In this document: in pieces, positions 1 through 12,402 of the stretch
How positions within the stretch are numbered: the stretch's first letter is position 1
Layout of the letters: each line of letters starts with the position of its first letter
NCBI GenBank assembly: GCA_021018995.1
Contig: CM037589.1
Coordinates: forward strand, 63,205,068-63,269,067
Direction: 5' to 3'
DNA: 64,000 nucleotides
DNA from: Chloranthus sessilifolius
Lineage: Eukaryota; Streptophyta; Magnoliopsida; Chloranthales; Chloranthaceae
Translations under genes and position numbers: made by a program
The notes under the pieces: model-generated
The model's database searches: none
What the model was told of the DNA's origin: nothing
What the model saw: only the letters and a program-made list of their open reading frames with translations

Positions 1-3000
1 CAATCCACTTCCATAGCTTGATTCCCCTTTAGCCCATAGCCTCATATAGTGTAAATACACACTCATCCAAGCCCATCTCCTTGGTCAAAAGGCCATAAAT
101 CAGCAAGCTTAAACTTAGATTGCTAAGATAAACTATTGATTAGGTTCTTCTATGAACCTCTAGTCATTTCCTTGTAGTTTAATCAAATTATTTTAATTTT
201 ATCTATTTTATTTTGAAGGATTGGTGTAAGATGGCCTTGCATGTGATCCTAATGATCATGCATGACCATCAATGAACACAAATCAATGGTCATCAACCAT
301 TGTGGTCGATGGATGGCATCCGTCCACTTGTGCGATGTAGATCGGCTATTGCGAGTGCATGGATCACAATGGTGACCATGCTCTTAGGGTATGTTGATGG
401 TGTAAATTGGATATTTAAGGTTTGATTTTGATTTATTTATGCAAAAGATCATTGAAAAACGATTTGAACCATTGATTTTGATCGATCTTGAAAACGATTC
501 GATATAACTCTTTTGATTGATTTTACAATATCTAGATCCACATATGGTTTGATTTGCTAAACGGATATGATTTTGACCAATGAAATTTCGTTTGACTATA
601 GTACTTTCACTGTTTTTTATGGTGAAAATGGATGGTGATAGATGTTTTTGAACAGGATTATTAATCTACCGATTTGTCTAGTTTTAGGCTATACAGTTAG
701 TTTGTGTATAAGCAATTGGTTTATATAGTTAAATTACATAATTCTAATCATTGATGCATGCTGTTATTTTATAGTTTTTTTTATGAATATTAATCATACA
801 AATTAGTGGTGTTAGATTATAGTTAATTAATAAATTTGATGCACCCTTGTTAGTATTGATTAAACGGCGTATATTGGATAATAGTCAGATGATTATTAAT
901 CATGCTTGATACGATAGTTAATGACTGTATGCTTATGGGAATCATTGGTTTTGTTAATGACTTTGATGATTGAAGTGGATGGTAATAGATGTATCGATGA
1001 ATAGTAGACTAGTTTATGAAATCAACTATTTTGGCTAATTGTCACCGTTGGAATAGAATAGAAGTGATAGGAGATCATGACAATGGAATCACACGATCTA
1101 CATGTAATCATAGATAATAACCATCATATAAGTTTTGGAAATATTGATGGAGTTGATGTGAGGTGTTAGATGTGCCCCAGGCACACACCATTTAGTCATT
1201 GTTTTGAAAGATAATAAAAATCTGTAGATTTGACCAAATTGAGGCTACTGGTATTCTAAGAAATAAAATCATAAAAAAATTTATAAAAATTAATCAGATT
1301 ATATTAATGAGTCTCTTATGACCCTGTAAAATCTCAGCCACAGATCTGATGTGGTTTGACTTGCACGAATTCCGAAGTGGAAGAGTGCAAAACTGTCCTA
1401 AAAGCACAGAAAATGACCCAGTTTAGGGCTATCATTTCATGGGCCAAAGTGACCTAAAAAATCTATAAAAATTAGGGAAAATGGAATTATAGACATAAAA
1501 ACTTCATCTGAAAATTCAGCCTCTAAATCGATCAGGTTTGACTTATAGAAAATCCGGAAAACGAAGATGCAAAACTATATCACGTGGCACACACTATGAC
1601 CACTGTTGGACATCCGATCAGAAGGCCCTGATTCCATCATGATCCCGACGGTTTTAGTGTTAAAAATATAAAACAATATTATAGATAACTTAAAGAGCTT
1701 TCCAACAAGCTCCCATTGGCCTTATTCTGATATCAGCAATGAAATTCATGGTCCGATTACCAAAGACCTCAAAATCTGGTCTGATATCCGAATTAGTTAA
1801 AAACCCATTATGTAAATTGATGATTGTGATCAAGTCTGATCACGCTTTTGTGTGCCATCACTTGTGAAAGATGAGGCTCCCAGTCTTCTTTCACTGAGTT
1901 TTGAAATCACCCAAAAACTTGATCGGAGTTGAAAATGGTGACTCGATTACCGACCTAGGGTCCGAAACCCTTATTGAAATAACTAGTATTTGAAGGGATG
2001 AAGTCAAAATCTTGACTTCCCCCCGAGCTCCGTGATAAAGTAATCACTGATGATCACTGTTATGCTCTCAGTAACCACTAATAACATTTTATTCAATTAA
2101 CCTTTGTTTGACCACAGGTTTGACCTATCAAAATTGGACCCTTGGAGGCCCTAAGACCTGATTTATTGAGATTAGACCAATTAGGGCCTAGAAACCCGAA
2201 ATGGCCCTACCCATGGGCCTAAGCAAATAGCTCAAGGTGAATTTCAGGATACGATGTGTAGAAATTGAGTGGGCCACTGTTATTGGCACCCCTCAAAATT
2301 TGGAAGCACCTACACTTAAATTTGAACTTCCCTAGAAAATCGAACCCCTTTGGATGTAGGACCCGGAGTGACCGGTATATGAGGTCTAAGGCAATTTATA
2401 AAACTGTTGGGACCTCATGTCCCTATTTTGAAACTTTGGGGGGCATTACTATTGGCACCCCATCGCAATCTAGGAGCACCCACATTGGAAATTGTGAAGA
2501 ACTCTTACGGACCTAAACTAATTATAAATAAGGCCCTATTTGGCCCAACTTATGAGACCCAAATGATCCATAATACGTTAAATGAGGACCCGATATCCTC
2601 ATTAAACTAGGTGGTCCCTTTGTTATGGACACTCGTAGAAATCTAAGAGAGTCCTACTTTACTCTCTCAAAATATTAATATTTGGAAAGATTAGAACCTG
2701 AAATTGTACTTGAACCCGAAATTGAATTAGGATTTGAAACAGAATTGGATTTGGATTTGAGTTTGGATTCAAACTTGAATTTGAAGTAATTGAACTAGAT
2801 TCTGAATAATTGAAGAGATAGACCTCTCCTATAACCCTACTGAATTATTTAAGAAGTGTAAGTCCCCAAAGGACTCTAATTAATGGCAACACTAAGTATA
2901 GTGAAACTGATTCCGGAAATCAGTATGCCTAGTGATCCTATTGTATATATAGGTTCAAAACATAAATAATGATTAATTTGATAGAAGTCAACTACTAACT

Positions 3001-5003
3001 CTAGGATTCGAACTGATTGGAGTATTAATCCTTGATTGAACTCGAAACTTGATTGAATTGATAAACTATAGTATATTAGAATTGAACCCGGAACCCGAAA
3101 CCCGATTGAATTATTAATTTTTTATATAGAGTGAGATTGAATCCTAAGACTGATTGAATTGTTAATATTTGATATACTTCGGGATTAACCTGAAAATTGA
3201 CTTTGAAGTAGTAAATTGCCCGTTGAAGAATGATTGGCGAATAATATCGAAAGAATACCAATATGAAAATGAACCCGAAAATATTGAATAAATTACAGGA
3301 ATAGCGATATTGAAAAAGATCGAAATATTGAATATTGAACATTGAATACCGAGCATGGGTCAAAATATCGTCTGATACCGATACGTATCGGTTTTAGACC
3401 TGACCGATACGGTACGATACGTATCGGTTTTAGACCACACCAATACGGTACATTCAAGGTACCGTATCTGTGCCTCCCATACAAAAACCTAAAATTTTGG
3501 ACAATACATTGGAATATATCGTCCGATACGTATCGGTTTTGGGGCTAGACGATACGTATCGTTTTTCCGATATTTGATATCGGATATAGAATCAAATATT
3601 GAATATCAAATAATAAACATTAAATACCGAAGATCGGAAATTGAATATTATATACCGAACATTGAATATCGAATAATGAAATTGAAAGTGGAAAAATGAT
3701 ACTGATATTGATAGTAGAACCTCACATGCTAACCATTGTTCTTACGAATAGGCTCGAAATGGGCAACTCGAAAAAGTTTGAAATGTTAGTAGAGGATTGA
3801 GTCTTAGATGGACTAATAGGGGCAATATGATCCTTGTCTTGATTGACTAAATGGCAAAGAGTGTTTGTCTTTGTTTGCGGGACATTGGCAATTGATATTG
3901 ATATCGGACCATGGTTGGTGTTAGTATCGCACAAAAATAAATAAAAGGCATTAATAAACCCCCAAGCCAACTAAATTAAATTATTTACTTAATATAGTTA
4001 ATTTTGTGATAATCGAATATATTTGAGTAATTAATTAAATGAATAAACCTTGATTAAATTGCACTGAAGCAACCTGATACTCTTTGATGATATCGATAGA
4101 ATAGTAAATTGATAACTGAATTTGATACGTTCCTATTGATATTGGATAGAATCGCTAATGATAGAATGGATTATTGAAAAATTGAACTTAATGTTTCTTT
4201 ATTGATATTGATTAGTGGAAAGGATGTCTTGAAAAAAGGGAATTAAATGATCACCTTATATTGAATGGAGCCTCGAACATTATTGTCATTGTCTTATTAG
4301 TGCTTAATGAGCCATTGTTTGATAGATTGATAGATTTGGAACTTAGATATAAGGATATTGTATTATTGATCAGATAGATAATTGATAAAATTTAATTAAA
4401 AACATTGGTTGAATTATGAGAATTTACTGGAAATTCATTGAAAAATATAGCTAATACTTTATTAAGTTTCATCACTTATGTCGTTTCATGACCAAAAATT
4501 ACAGAGACAAGATAACAGTCACCCAGTTAGAGTATGATAGAGCGGCCGGGTAGACATTTAGAAGCATCTGTCAAGTTGAAAGTGTAACTCAATTCGTCTA
4601 TGGAATCACTAGTACATACGTGGGTGGACCACGCGACACATACGCTGAATCTTTATTTTGTACAATTGATTTACTTTTGATCATACCAGTTTTTGGTTTA
4701 ATGTTTTATTTAGCTACTAGTCTTATTGTATACGTGGACTTTGAAATTATTTTTATGAAAATACATTACCATGTTTTCCGCAACTTTCCAAAGAAATGAA
4801 TAATCGAAAATAAAAATGGATCAAATTAAGAAAATGGGATTTTCCGCAATAAATAGACTTTATGCATTTTTCTTTAATTTGTGAGAAGATATCAATATTG
4901 AACAACAATAATCGAGATGTGTTGCGTCGATCCGGCTCGTGGAACGGAGCGTGCGGGCTCTAGAGCCGCTCACCATACAAGGCCAAGGGCTGGGAGCGTG
5001 ACA
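1..5003 (+). mobile_element. Degenerate sequence ending like a Tekay/Del-type LTR
   Basis: I see no credible gene in this AT-rich stretch; its open frames are short and resemble no family. Its right end reads GGAGCGTGACA at 4993-5003, followed at 5006-5017 by TTGATAGTAAAG. That looks like a decayed tRNA-iMet primer site (TTGGTATCAGAG), and Tekay/Del Ty3 elements have a CGTGACA LTR end in this position. If so, part or all of this stretch is one very long plus-strand LTR whose start is not visible and whose interior stops by 5108, where another LTR begins. It lies left of the last ARA1 exon seen, so it may be inside ARA1 intron 13. The alternative is several unrelated old repeats. Confidence 0.35.
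3361..3590. repeat. Degenerate CGATACGTATCGG palindrome repeat
   Basis: The motif CGATACGTATCGGTTTTAGACC and close variants recur at least four times here, with TATCGG and CGATAT fragments around them. The core is a perfect palindrome. Similar words occur at 52240-52500 and 56470-57180. The repeat class is unknown to me. Confidence 0.6.
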
Positions 5004-5108
5004 ATTTGATAGTAAAGTAAAGCCTAAATAGCAAAATCTATGGCAATGTGACACTAAATGACTTTCTATTTTAACTAAATCCTCCTCCAGGTTATCATGT
5101 TCACTAAA

Positions 5109-5501
5109 TGACGAGGAACGTCAAGATCGAGAGCATTGGAGTTGGACCACATCATTTTTACTGGCGTCAGAAGAAGCATAGAGGAAGCCTGGGTACCGTA
5201 GCTTCAAGAGAGAAAATGAGAATGAAACCGCCAGGAGAACAACGTCGCCTGGGTGATAAGAAATGACATCCGCATATGTGTACAAGGACGACGCTGGCCA
5301 GCAATGAATTTCTACTTTTATGCGAAAAAATTGTCTTTTTAGTTTTATTTCATTTAGGACTCTTTTTATTTCGAATTAATTATTGGTGGCCTATATAAAG
5401 AGGCTTGTAAACACTTTTTAATTAGTTATTGAATATTTGAATGCTTTATGCTTGAATGTTCTTCCCGAGATGGGTTTGGTGTGAGACCAAGGGAGTGATT
5501 C
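5109..5501 (+). mobile_element. Solo LTR G, left half (U3 to early R)
   Basis: The LTR begins TGACGAGGAACG and runs through a TATA-like GCCTATATAAAGAGG near 5390 to GGGAGTGATTC. Element A has inserted at 5501/5502 in the opposite orientation. The second half resumes at about 11976. The flanking five bases are CTAAA (5104-5108) on the left and CAAAA (12403-12407) on the right, which fits a worn target-site duplication and supports a solo LTR. Confidence 0.7.
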
Positions 5502-6395
5502 TGATGCAGGACGGGAACCCTAAATGCGTGAATATGATTTTTAATGTGATTTGCCGAAATTAAATAAAATTAATTCAAGAGTACTCTCAAAGCTATCACG
5601 ATACCTTCGGGTTCGTAGAATTTCGGTAAGTAAGTCACACGAGATCCGAAAAGGGTGTCCAATCCGATGCGCAAGTCCCGTTAAAGTTAAGGCGGGATCG
5701 GGCCTAGAGATAGGACTCTAGCTTTCCAGGTTTAGGCGCACGTCTTCGATCCGATGTAGATTCACGGCTCGAACCAGGGTTGCGGAATTAGATTATGGGT
5801 TTGTAATATGTTTTGGTTTTGTAACGGGTTTATGGTTTTCGGATCGGTTTATGGTTTGGAAAATGATGTTGGCTATGTTAGATTTAGGGTTTCAAAAGGT
5901 TTTAGGTTTTGAGAAGGCAAGGAAACAATTAGGTTACGGTGTAGGGAAGCAAGCATAGATCGAGAGATAGCAAATATGATAGAAAAAATAACAATGGCTT
6001 TTGGGAATCACTCCCTTGGCCTCACACCAAACCCATCTCAAGCAAAGATTACTCGAGCATAAAAGCATTCAAATAATCAATCAACTAAATTAAAAGGTGT
6101 TTACAAGCCTCTATATATAGGCCACCAATAATTAAACTCGAAATAAGAAAGTCCTAATATTAGTAATTACTCACAAGACCGTGTATACACGCCACATGGC
6201 CTCTTGCAGTAGGAGTCATGGCGCTATTATCACACCTTCTTGGTAGGAGTCACCATTGTTGTGGCTGCGTGCTGCAACGCATTTCTTTGTGTCCCTCTTT
6301 CTCCTTTCTCCTCCAGGCTTCCTCTACGCTTCTTCCGACGCCGGTAAAACTGATGTGGTCCGAATCCAATGTCCATATATGTGGCGTCCTCGTCA
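5502..6395 (-). repeat. Element A 3' LTR
   Basis: On the plus strand it begins TGATGCAGGACGGG and ends CGTCCTCGTCA. It matches 11052-11975 closely over the R-U5 part, including TTCGGTAAGTAAGTCACACG. It lacks a stretch of U3 that the other copy has after AAGTCCTAATATTAGTAA. A TATA-like block, CTCTATATATAGG, lies near 6110 in reverse orientation. Confidence 0.88.
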
Positions 6396-6408
6396 ATTCC
6401 CCTGGACC
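6396..6408 (-). other. Element A polypurine tract
   Basis: The minus strand reads GGTCCAGGGGAAT immediately before the 3' LTR, the expected position of the plus-strand primer. Confidence 0.7.
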
Positions 6409-6439
6409 AAAAAGGTTTCATCACTGATGAAACACGCTC

Positions 6440-6898
6440 GTGGTATATGTCTATCAGGTCGGGGTTCAAGCGGCGAACTTCATTCTAGTGGATCCAAGTG
6501 TTTTCAGACTCCGGTTTTCCGACCCAATTAACCAAGTACTTCTAGAATCCCCCTTCATGTGTAGAGACGGCATGATCATTGATTATATCCTCTATTTCAT
6601 TTGTTCTCTGTCTGCTTGGGGAAGGAAGAGGTATAGGTTGCAAAGTTGGAATGGGGCTGGGACTAGGAGGTGGCTGGAGTGGGTTTTCAGGAGGTGGGGT
6701 GAAACCCAAGTAAGGAACCAAGTCCTCCACATTGAACGTTGAACTAACCCCCGTACCAGGAGGAAGCTCGAGCACGTATGCATTATGACCACTCTTAGCC
6801 AAAATTCTAAAAGGCCCAGCGCCTCGAGATTGGAGTTTCTTTGCGGATCCCGATGGGAACCGCTCAGGCCTAATCCGGACCATCACATAATCACCCAC
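6440..6898 (-). pseudogene. Element A integrase C-terminal region and chromodomain
   Basis: The frame ending at 6542 starts GDYVMVRIRPERFPSG and contains GPFRILAKSGHNAYVLELP, the GPF/Y-type module at the C-terminus of Ty3 integrases. It continues into a proline-rich linker. In a neighbouring frame at about 6440-6545 the minus strand encodes KYLVNWVGKPESENTWI followed by NPDLIDIYHER, a recognisable chromodomain core. In chromoviruses this domain directs integration towards modified histones. A frameshift or stop separates the two parts, so the gene is broken here. Confidence 0.8.
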
Positions 6899-6955
6899 GT
6901 GATATTCTTTGAAACGCCTGTGAGCATCTGCAGATAATTTATATTGACTATTACT

Positions 6956-7962
6956 TTAATTTATCTTTTGTCTAATTTCGACATGCAAGCTATGTATGTG
7001 TTGTGCAAATGCATCGGCAGACTCTGACACTCTATGAGATGCAGACATGGGGATCAAATCTAATGGGGTCCTAGGCCTATGACCATGTACTACCTCAAAA
7101 GGACTCATACCTATGGACCTATTGACAGAATTATTATAGGCAAACTCAGTTGTGGGTAAGATGGTATCCCAGGTCCTAACATGATCACTGACAAGACTAC
7201 GAAGGAGATTCCCAAGACTCCTATTGGTGCTTTCGGTTTGGCCATCCGTTTGAGGGTGGTAAGCTGTTGAGAATTGAAGCAATGTGCCCATCATGTGCCA
7301 AAGGGTCTTCCAAAAATAACTCGTAAATTTAACATCCCTATCAGACACAATGGTTTTGGGCAACCCATGAAGACGTACTACCTCCGCGAAAAATAGTGGG
7401 CCATCTTGGAAAATCGGTCCACTACGACATAGATGGAATCGTGCTTCCTAGGGGTCTTAGGAAGTCCAAGCACGAAATCCATAGAGAGGTCTTGCCACGG
7501 TGTGTGTGGCACGGGTAACGGGGTGTACAAGCTGGTATTTTGTTTAGTCTGTTTTGACACTTGGCAAGTACGACAATATTTAACGACCCGAGCGACATCT
7601 CTCATTCGGCTAGGCCAAAAGAACCTATCCTCTACGAGTGCAACAGTTTTATTACGCCCGAAATGTCCAGCCATCCCTCCAGCATGTAACTCCCAAATGA
7701 GAAAGTCACGCAATGAAGTGCGAGGGATGCAAAGGCGCTTGCCTTTGAATAAGTACCCATCCTGGATGGCGTACACAGAATGTGTGCTGGTCGGGTTACT
7801 AAGGAGAGCAGTGTACTCAACCCCAAAATCTGGGTACTCGGGGTACTCATCCTTAAACTTTTCGAACCCGACGACCTCGGTGCACATTGTGCGCAAAGTC
7901 ACCACTCGCCAACTAAGTGCATCAGCGGCCCTATTTTCAGCACCGGCCTTATGCTTTAACAC
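6956..7962 (-). pseudogene. Element A integrase core
   Basis: The first segment (7378-7962) carries the zinc-binding HHCC region, seen as HAGGMAGHFG then YCRTCQVSK, and the first catalytic Asp in DLSMDFVLGLP. The second segment (6956-7363) carries the second Asp in VSDRDVKFTSYFW and the Glu in TDGQTESTNR. The frame is interrupted between them near 7370. Integrase joins the cDNA to host DNA. The D,D,E residues are all present but the reading frame is not continuous. Confidence 0.88.
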
Positions 7963-7989
7963 GAATGTGAACCCTTGAAGGTACTCAAC

Positions 7990-9100
7990 TCACTTCGCGT
8001 GCCTTGGGTTCAACTTCTTCTGTGAAGCAAGAAAGCGTAAGGCTTCATGGTCAGAAAACAACACAAATTCCTGTGGTCTAAGGTAATGTTTCCAATACCA
8101 AAGAGATCGGACGACCGCGTAGAACTCTTTGTCATAGGTGGAGTATTTTTGCTTTGCCTCGTTAAGTTTTTCACTAAAATAGGCCACGGGGTGACCTCTT
8201 GGCTAAGCACTTCTCCTATGCCTACACCCGATGCGTCGCATGCAACTTCAAATACTTTGGAAAAGTCCGGCAATCGCATGACGGGTGCACTACTCATTCG
8301 TTGTTTGATCTCAGCAAAGGCTTTTGTCGCTGCTTTGCCCCATTTAAAATCCCCTTTTTCATGCAATCTGTAATTGGGGCCATAATGGTACTAAAGCTTC
8401 TAATGAAGCGACGATAGAAAGTAGCCAAGCCATGGAAGCTAAGGACATCGTGTATGTTCTTAGGTTCGGGCCACTCCACATTGGCCGAGATAATGAATCC
8501 CAAGAAGACAACGTAAGGTTGCATGAAGGCGCACTTCTTGAGATTGGCAAACAACTTTTCGCCCTTGAGGGTTTCACAAACCAGCCTAAGGTGGGTCAAG
8601 TGCTGATGCTTGTCGTGACTATAGATCAAGATGTCATCGAAATAAACAACAAGGAATTTGCCTAGAAACGGCCTCAACACTTGGGTCATGAGTCGCATGA
8701 AAGTACTCGGGGCATTAGACAGCCCAAATGGCATGACCATCCACTCATAAAGACCATCCTTAGTCTTAAAGGCGGTTTTCCACTCATCTCTGGGGCGAAT
8801 GCGGACTTGATGGTAGCCACTCTTAAGGTCTATCTTTGAAAGGATAGTGGCACCGACCATCATATCAAGCATGTCATTGAGCCTTGGTATGGGAAACCGA
8901 TACTTAACCGTAATCCTATTGATTGCACGGCTATCCACACACATGCGCCACGTACCATCTTTCTTAGGAGTGAGTAGGTGTACGACACCTGCTCAAACTC
9001 TCTTGGATGAACCCCTTCTAAAGGAGCTCATTGACTTGCCGAGTCAACTCGGCGTGCTCAACCGGATTCAACCTATAGTAAGGTGTTGGTAAGGGTAGAT
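7990..9100 (-). pseudogene. Element A reverse transcriptase and RNase H
   Basis: The RT segment (8294-8944) has [26 protein letters not shown] and the active-site YFDD at about residue 101 of the open segment. RNase H follows with [19 protein letters not shown] and FSDHEALRF, so the acidic residues are visible. There is a frameshift just upstream of the RT segment near 8980, another inside RNase H near 8190, and a TGA in the position usually occupied by Trp right after RHAK at 7990. The enzyme copies element RNA to DNA; this copy cannot make it. Confidence 0.9.
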
Positions 9101-9130
9101 CCAGAACCAAGTCTATCAAGGTGTTGGATA

Positions 9131-9870
9131 TCACGCAGGGAGGAGTTCGCTTTGGTAAGTCTTCGTGAAAGACTTCCGTAAACTCTTTAAAATTGGCTCA
9201 ACCTCCTGGGGACGCTCGCTCACCGACTCGGGAGCACTCTCTACGGTGACAACTACGTACACCACACTCTCATCTTTCGATGCTCTCTCGAACTCAGAAG
9301 GGCTCACAATATTAATAGATTTAGAAGACTCGCCCTTCTTTTCGACTGTGTTGGTCGATGGTGTTTTGGGAGGCAAAAGGTGTAAAGTGATCTTTTTGCC
9401 CTTATGCATGAACGTGCATATGTTTGTTCGACCAGAAAGAGTCACGTCCATGTCGTAGAGCCACGGCCTTCCCAAAATGATATGGCCCACATCCATCGAC
9501 ACCACATCACACCATAAGGTGTCTGAATAAGAACCTAACTGAATCGGTACACGACACCTTTTCGACACGGAATGGATGAAGAATTGACCCACCCGACTTT
9601 ATAAGGTCTCGGGTGGGCTTTAGGTGTAAGCCCTAAGCGGCATACGGCATAAGTTGATATAACATTAGTATAACTACCGCTATCCATGATGACCCTACAA
9701 TTCTGTTCACCAAATCTGGCATAGGTGTGGAAGATGTTCTCCCTACGCCAGTCATTCTTTTCATCCCGTTGAGGCTGTACAAGGGCACACCTCACAACTA
9801 AAGCATGACCAATAGCATCACCCTCCTCATCACTGGGTGTGCTAACCAGTTCAAAATACTTCCTCTTCAA
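9131..9870 (-). pseudogene. Element A aspartic protease
   Basis: The protease is split over two frames. The upstream part (9535-9870) has the catalytic motif in RVIMDSGSYTNVIS. The downstream part (9131-9592) has the companion motif GHIILGRPWLYDMDV. They overlap in position near 9535-9592, so one frameshift separates them. A second frameshift near 9860 separates the protease from an acidic tail (EGEEDDDEVVVEEE) that continues from gag. Retroviral-type proteases cut the polyprotein. Confidence 0.82.
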
Positions 9871-9937
9871 CCACTACCTCATCATCATCCTCCTCTCCCT
9901 CAATGAAGAGAGTCCTTTGGGGTTCTTTCGTAGGGCA

Positions 9938-10924
9938 TTAGGCAACAAAGTGTCCCATCCCATGACATTTATAGCACTTTATTTGAGAATTAACCCTTGA
10001 GGATTTCCCGACTACACCTTTTCCCTTTTCAAACCTAGAATTGGTAGGGGCAGGTTGTGTAGGTTTGGGAGGATTGAATCGTCCCTCACCGGATCGTTGG
10101 TTACTATATTGTGACTCGGTTCTCTTCACCACTGTAGTTTTCAAATACCGTTCGAGATCTTGCACAACGGCATAGCATCTATCAAGAGTTTCTACAGGGT
10201 GAGAAATCAACTCTTTTTGCAAATCAAGTCGCAATCCGGTGCGAAATCTAGAGAGAGTGATTTCAGGGTCTTCCGATACTTTTGCCCTCATCATGAACTC
10301 TTCGAATTTGGCAATGTAATCGATCACGGGCATACCACCTTGACATAAATTTTGCCACTGGTCGAGGAGGCGTTGGTGGTATGATAAAGGAACATACTTT
10401 TCAGTAAGTCGTTCCTTCATGTCGTCCCAACAGGTAATGGGAGGACAACCCGCATTCACCCTAATGCGCTCGACATTGAGCCAGAAAAGTCGAGCTTGGC
10501 CAACCAACTTCATCTTAGCGAGTCTAACGCAACGGTCGTCATTCATGGCATACCAATCAAAGTGTTGGTCCATGTCAGAAAGCCAATCGAGGAAGACGGT
10601 AGGGTTCATTCTTCCATCGAAAGTCGGAATCTCAACTCGAACGTTCTTTAGGAGTTGAACTTCGGGGTCATAGTCACCTCTACGATGATCCCTACGGTTC
10701 CGATTGTCTTGGCGACCATTACGTTCAAAGTGTGGGCATTCACGCTCTTGGTGTTGATTTTCCAGCCCACCCATCGCTTCCAGTTGGTTGATTCGATCAC
10801 GTAATCTATCATTACCAACTCCTAGGGATGTTTGGGCTTGCTCAATGGTATTTAGACGTGTACTAATTGCACCCAATTCTTCTCGCATACCGTTAAGGGC
10901 ATTGAGAATAGCACTCGAGTCCAT
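9938..10924 (-). pseudogene. Element A gag
   Basis: The likely start is the ATG at 10924 (MDSSAILNALNG), because the sequence upstream of it in the same frame is leader between primer site and gag. It encodes a coiled-coil-like N-terminus, the Gag core (FDGRMNPTVFLDWLSDMDQ, WDDMKERLTEKYVPLSY) and a CCHC zinc knuckle (CYKCHGMGHFVA then C). A TAA at 9938-9940 falls inside the knuckle, one residue before its last Cys, and looks like a Gln-to-stop change. Gag forms the particle shell and packages element RNA. Confidence 0.9.
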
Positions 10925-11035
10925 GGTGATCACAAGGTCTATTAGGGTTCTAATATGGAATGCAATATGGACCCACAAAACAATGCAATAAAATAAATAT
11001 GACAAGCAAAGATGCCTTAACCTAGAAAACCTAGG

Positions 11036-11047
11036 GCTCTGATACCA
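11036..11047 (-). other. Element A primer-binding site
   Basis: The minus strand reads TGGTATCAGAGC, the usual complement of the 3' end of plant initiator-Met tRNA. It starts four bases inside the 5' LTR, which ends GCGTCA. Confidence 0.93.
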
Positions 11048-11051
11048 AAAC

Positions 11052-11975
11052 TGACGCGGGACGGGAACCCTAAATGCGTGAATATGATTTTTAATGTGAT
11101 TTGCCAAAATTAAATAAAATTAATTCAAGAATAATCTCAAAACTATCACGATACCTTCGGGTTCGTAGAATTTCGGTAAGTAAGTCACACGAGATCCGAA
11201 CAGGGTGTCTAATCCGACCCATTAGAGTTGAGGCGGGATCGGGCCTAGAAATAGGACTCTAGCTTTTCCAGGTTTAGGCGCGCGTCTTCGATCCAATGTA
11301 GATTCACGGCTCGAACCAGGGTTGCGGAATTAGATTATGGGCTTCTAATAGGTTTTGGTTTTGTAACGGGTTTATGGTTTTCGTATCGGTTTATGGTTTG
11401 GAAAATGATGTTGGCTATGTTAGATTTAGGGTTTCAAAAGGTTTTAGGTTTTGAGAAGGCAAGGAAACAATTAGGCTACGATGTAGGGAAGCAAGCACAG
11501 ATCGAGAGATAGCAAATATGATAGAAAAAATAACAATGGCTTTTGGGAATCACTCCCTTGGCCTCACACCAAACCCATCTCAGGCAAAGATTACTCAAGC
11601 ATAAAAGCATTCAAATAATCAATCAACTAAATTAAAAGGTGTTTACAAGCCTCTATATATAGGCCACCAATAATTAAACTCGAAATAAGAAAGTCCTAAT
11701 ATTAGTAAAACACTAAAAGGCAACTTTCGCATAGAAAAAAGAAAAATCTGCCTAAAATGGCGAGGAAATGTGCTACGTAGAAGCTGCAAAGGAATATGAT
11801 TCACGCCGGTCGTCAACGCCACGAGTCACACCAAGGCTCTAAGAGTCAAGGTGCTATTCACGACATGAGGAGTCACAAGGCCGTTGTGCCAGCCGCTCAG
11901 CTTCTTTTGTGTTCTTCCTTTCTCCGGGTTTCTACGCTTCTTCCGACGCAGAAACTGATGTGGTCCTAACTAATG
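11052..11975 (-). repeat. Element A 5' LTR
   Basis: On the plus strand it begins TGACGCGGGACGGG and matches the other LTR. The match fades after GATGTGGTCC at about 11965, leaving out the terminal 20-35 bases present in the 3' LTR. The U3 contains the word GAGTCA three times (near 11824, 11848 and 11869). The outer end is approximate and no target-site duplication matching GATTC at 5497-5501 is visible. Confidence 0.8.
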
Positions 11976-12402
11976 TTATTATCTTTGCCATATATTTTCT
12001 CTGTCTTTCTCTTATAATCCATTACCCATATTGAATCCCTAATCCAAAACCCAAAACCTAAAACCTATTTCCATCAAAACCACATTTTTCATCCGAGCCA
12101 TCAAACCTACCCAAGCCTACAACTCTAGTTCGAACCGGTGAATCTACATCGGATTGAGGATGAACGCCCAAGCCTGGAAAAGCTAGAGTCCTATCTCTAG
12201 GCCCGATCCCACCTCAAATCTAACGGGACTTGCGCATCGAATTGGACACCCTATTCAGATCTCGCATGATTTACCAACCGAAATTCTACGAACCCGTAGG
12301 TATCGTGCTAGTTTTGAGATTAATCTTGAATTAATTTTATTTAAATTCGGCAAATTGCATCAAAACCATATTCACGCATTTTAGGGTTACCGTCCCACGC
12401 CA
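11976..12402 (+). mobile_element. Solo LTR G, right half (R-U5)
   Basis: This continues the LTR interrupted at 5501. It has the U5 block AAGCCTGGAAAAGCTAGAG, then CGAAATTCTACGAACCCG, and ends CCCACGCCA at 12402. The sequence is the reverse complement type of the element A LTR, so G and A are related families. Confidence 0.72.

Larger units (their letters stand above)
5502..11975 (-). mobile_element. Element A: chromodomain-bearing Ty3/gypsy retrotransposon
   Basis: A nearly complete but inactive minus-strand LTR retrotransposon. Read from its 5' end it has: LTR (11052 to about 11975), primer site, gag, protease, reverse transcriptase, RNase H, integrase, integrase C-terminal region and chromodomain, polypurine tract, and LTR (5502-6395). 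The RT motif [15 protein letters not shown], the chromodomain and the tRNA-iMet primer site point to a chromovirus. A Galadriel-like placement is my best guess; CRM is less likely because a chromodomain is present. Several frameshifts and in-frame stops break the coding region. It sits inside solo LTR G, whose sequence resembles its own LTR in opposite orientation. Confidence 0.9.

Noticed and set aside
2265-2610. Two overlapping plus-strand frames of 67-83 codons
   Set aside because: They are short, mutually overlapping, have no homology I recognise and lie in degenerate repeat DNA.
7433-7978. Plus-strand open frame of 181 codons
   Set aside because: It is the complement of the element A integrase, which has clear motifs on the minus strand.
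11036-11047. tRNA-Met-like sequence
   Set aside because: Only the 12-base primer complement is present; no cloverleaf surrounds it, so it is a primer-binding site and not a tRNA gene. The same holds at 25461, 41303 and 59880.
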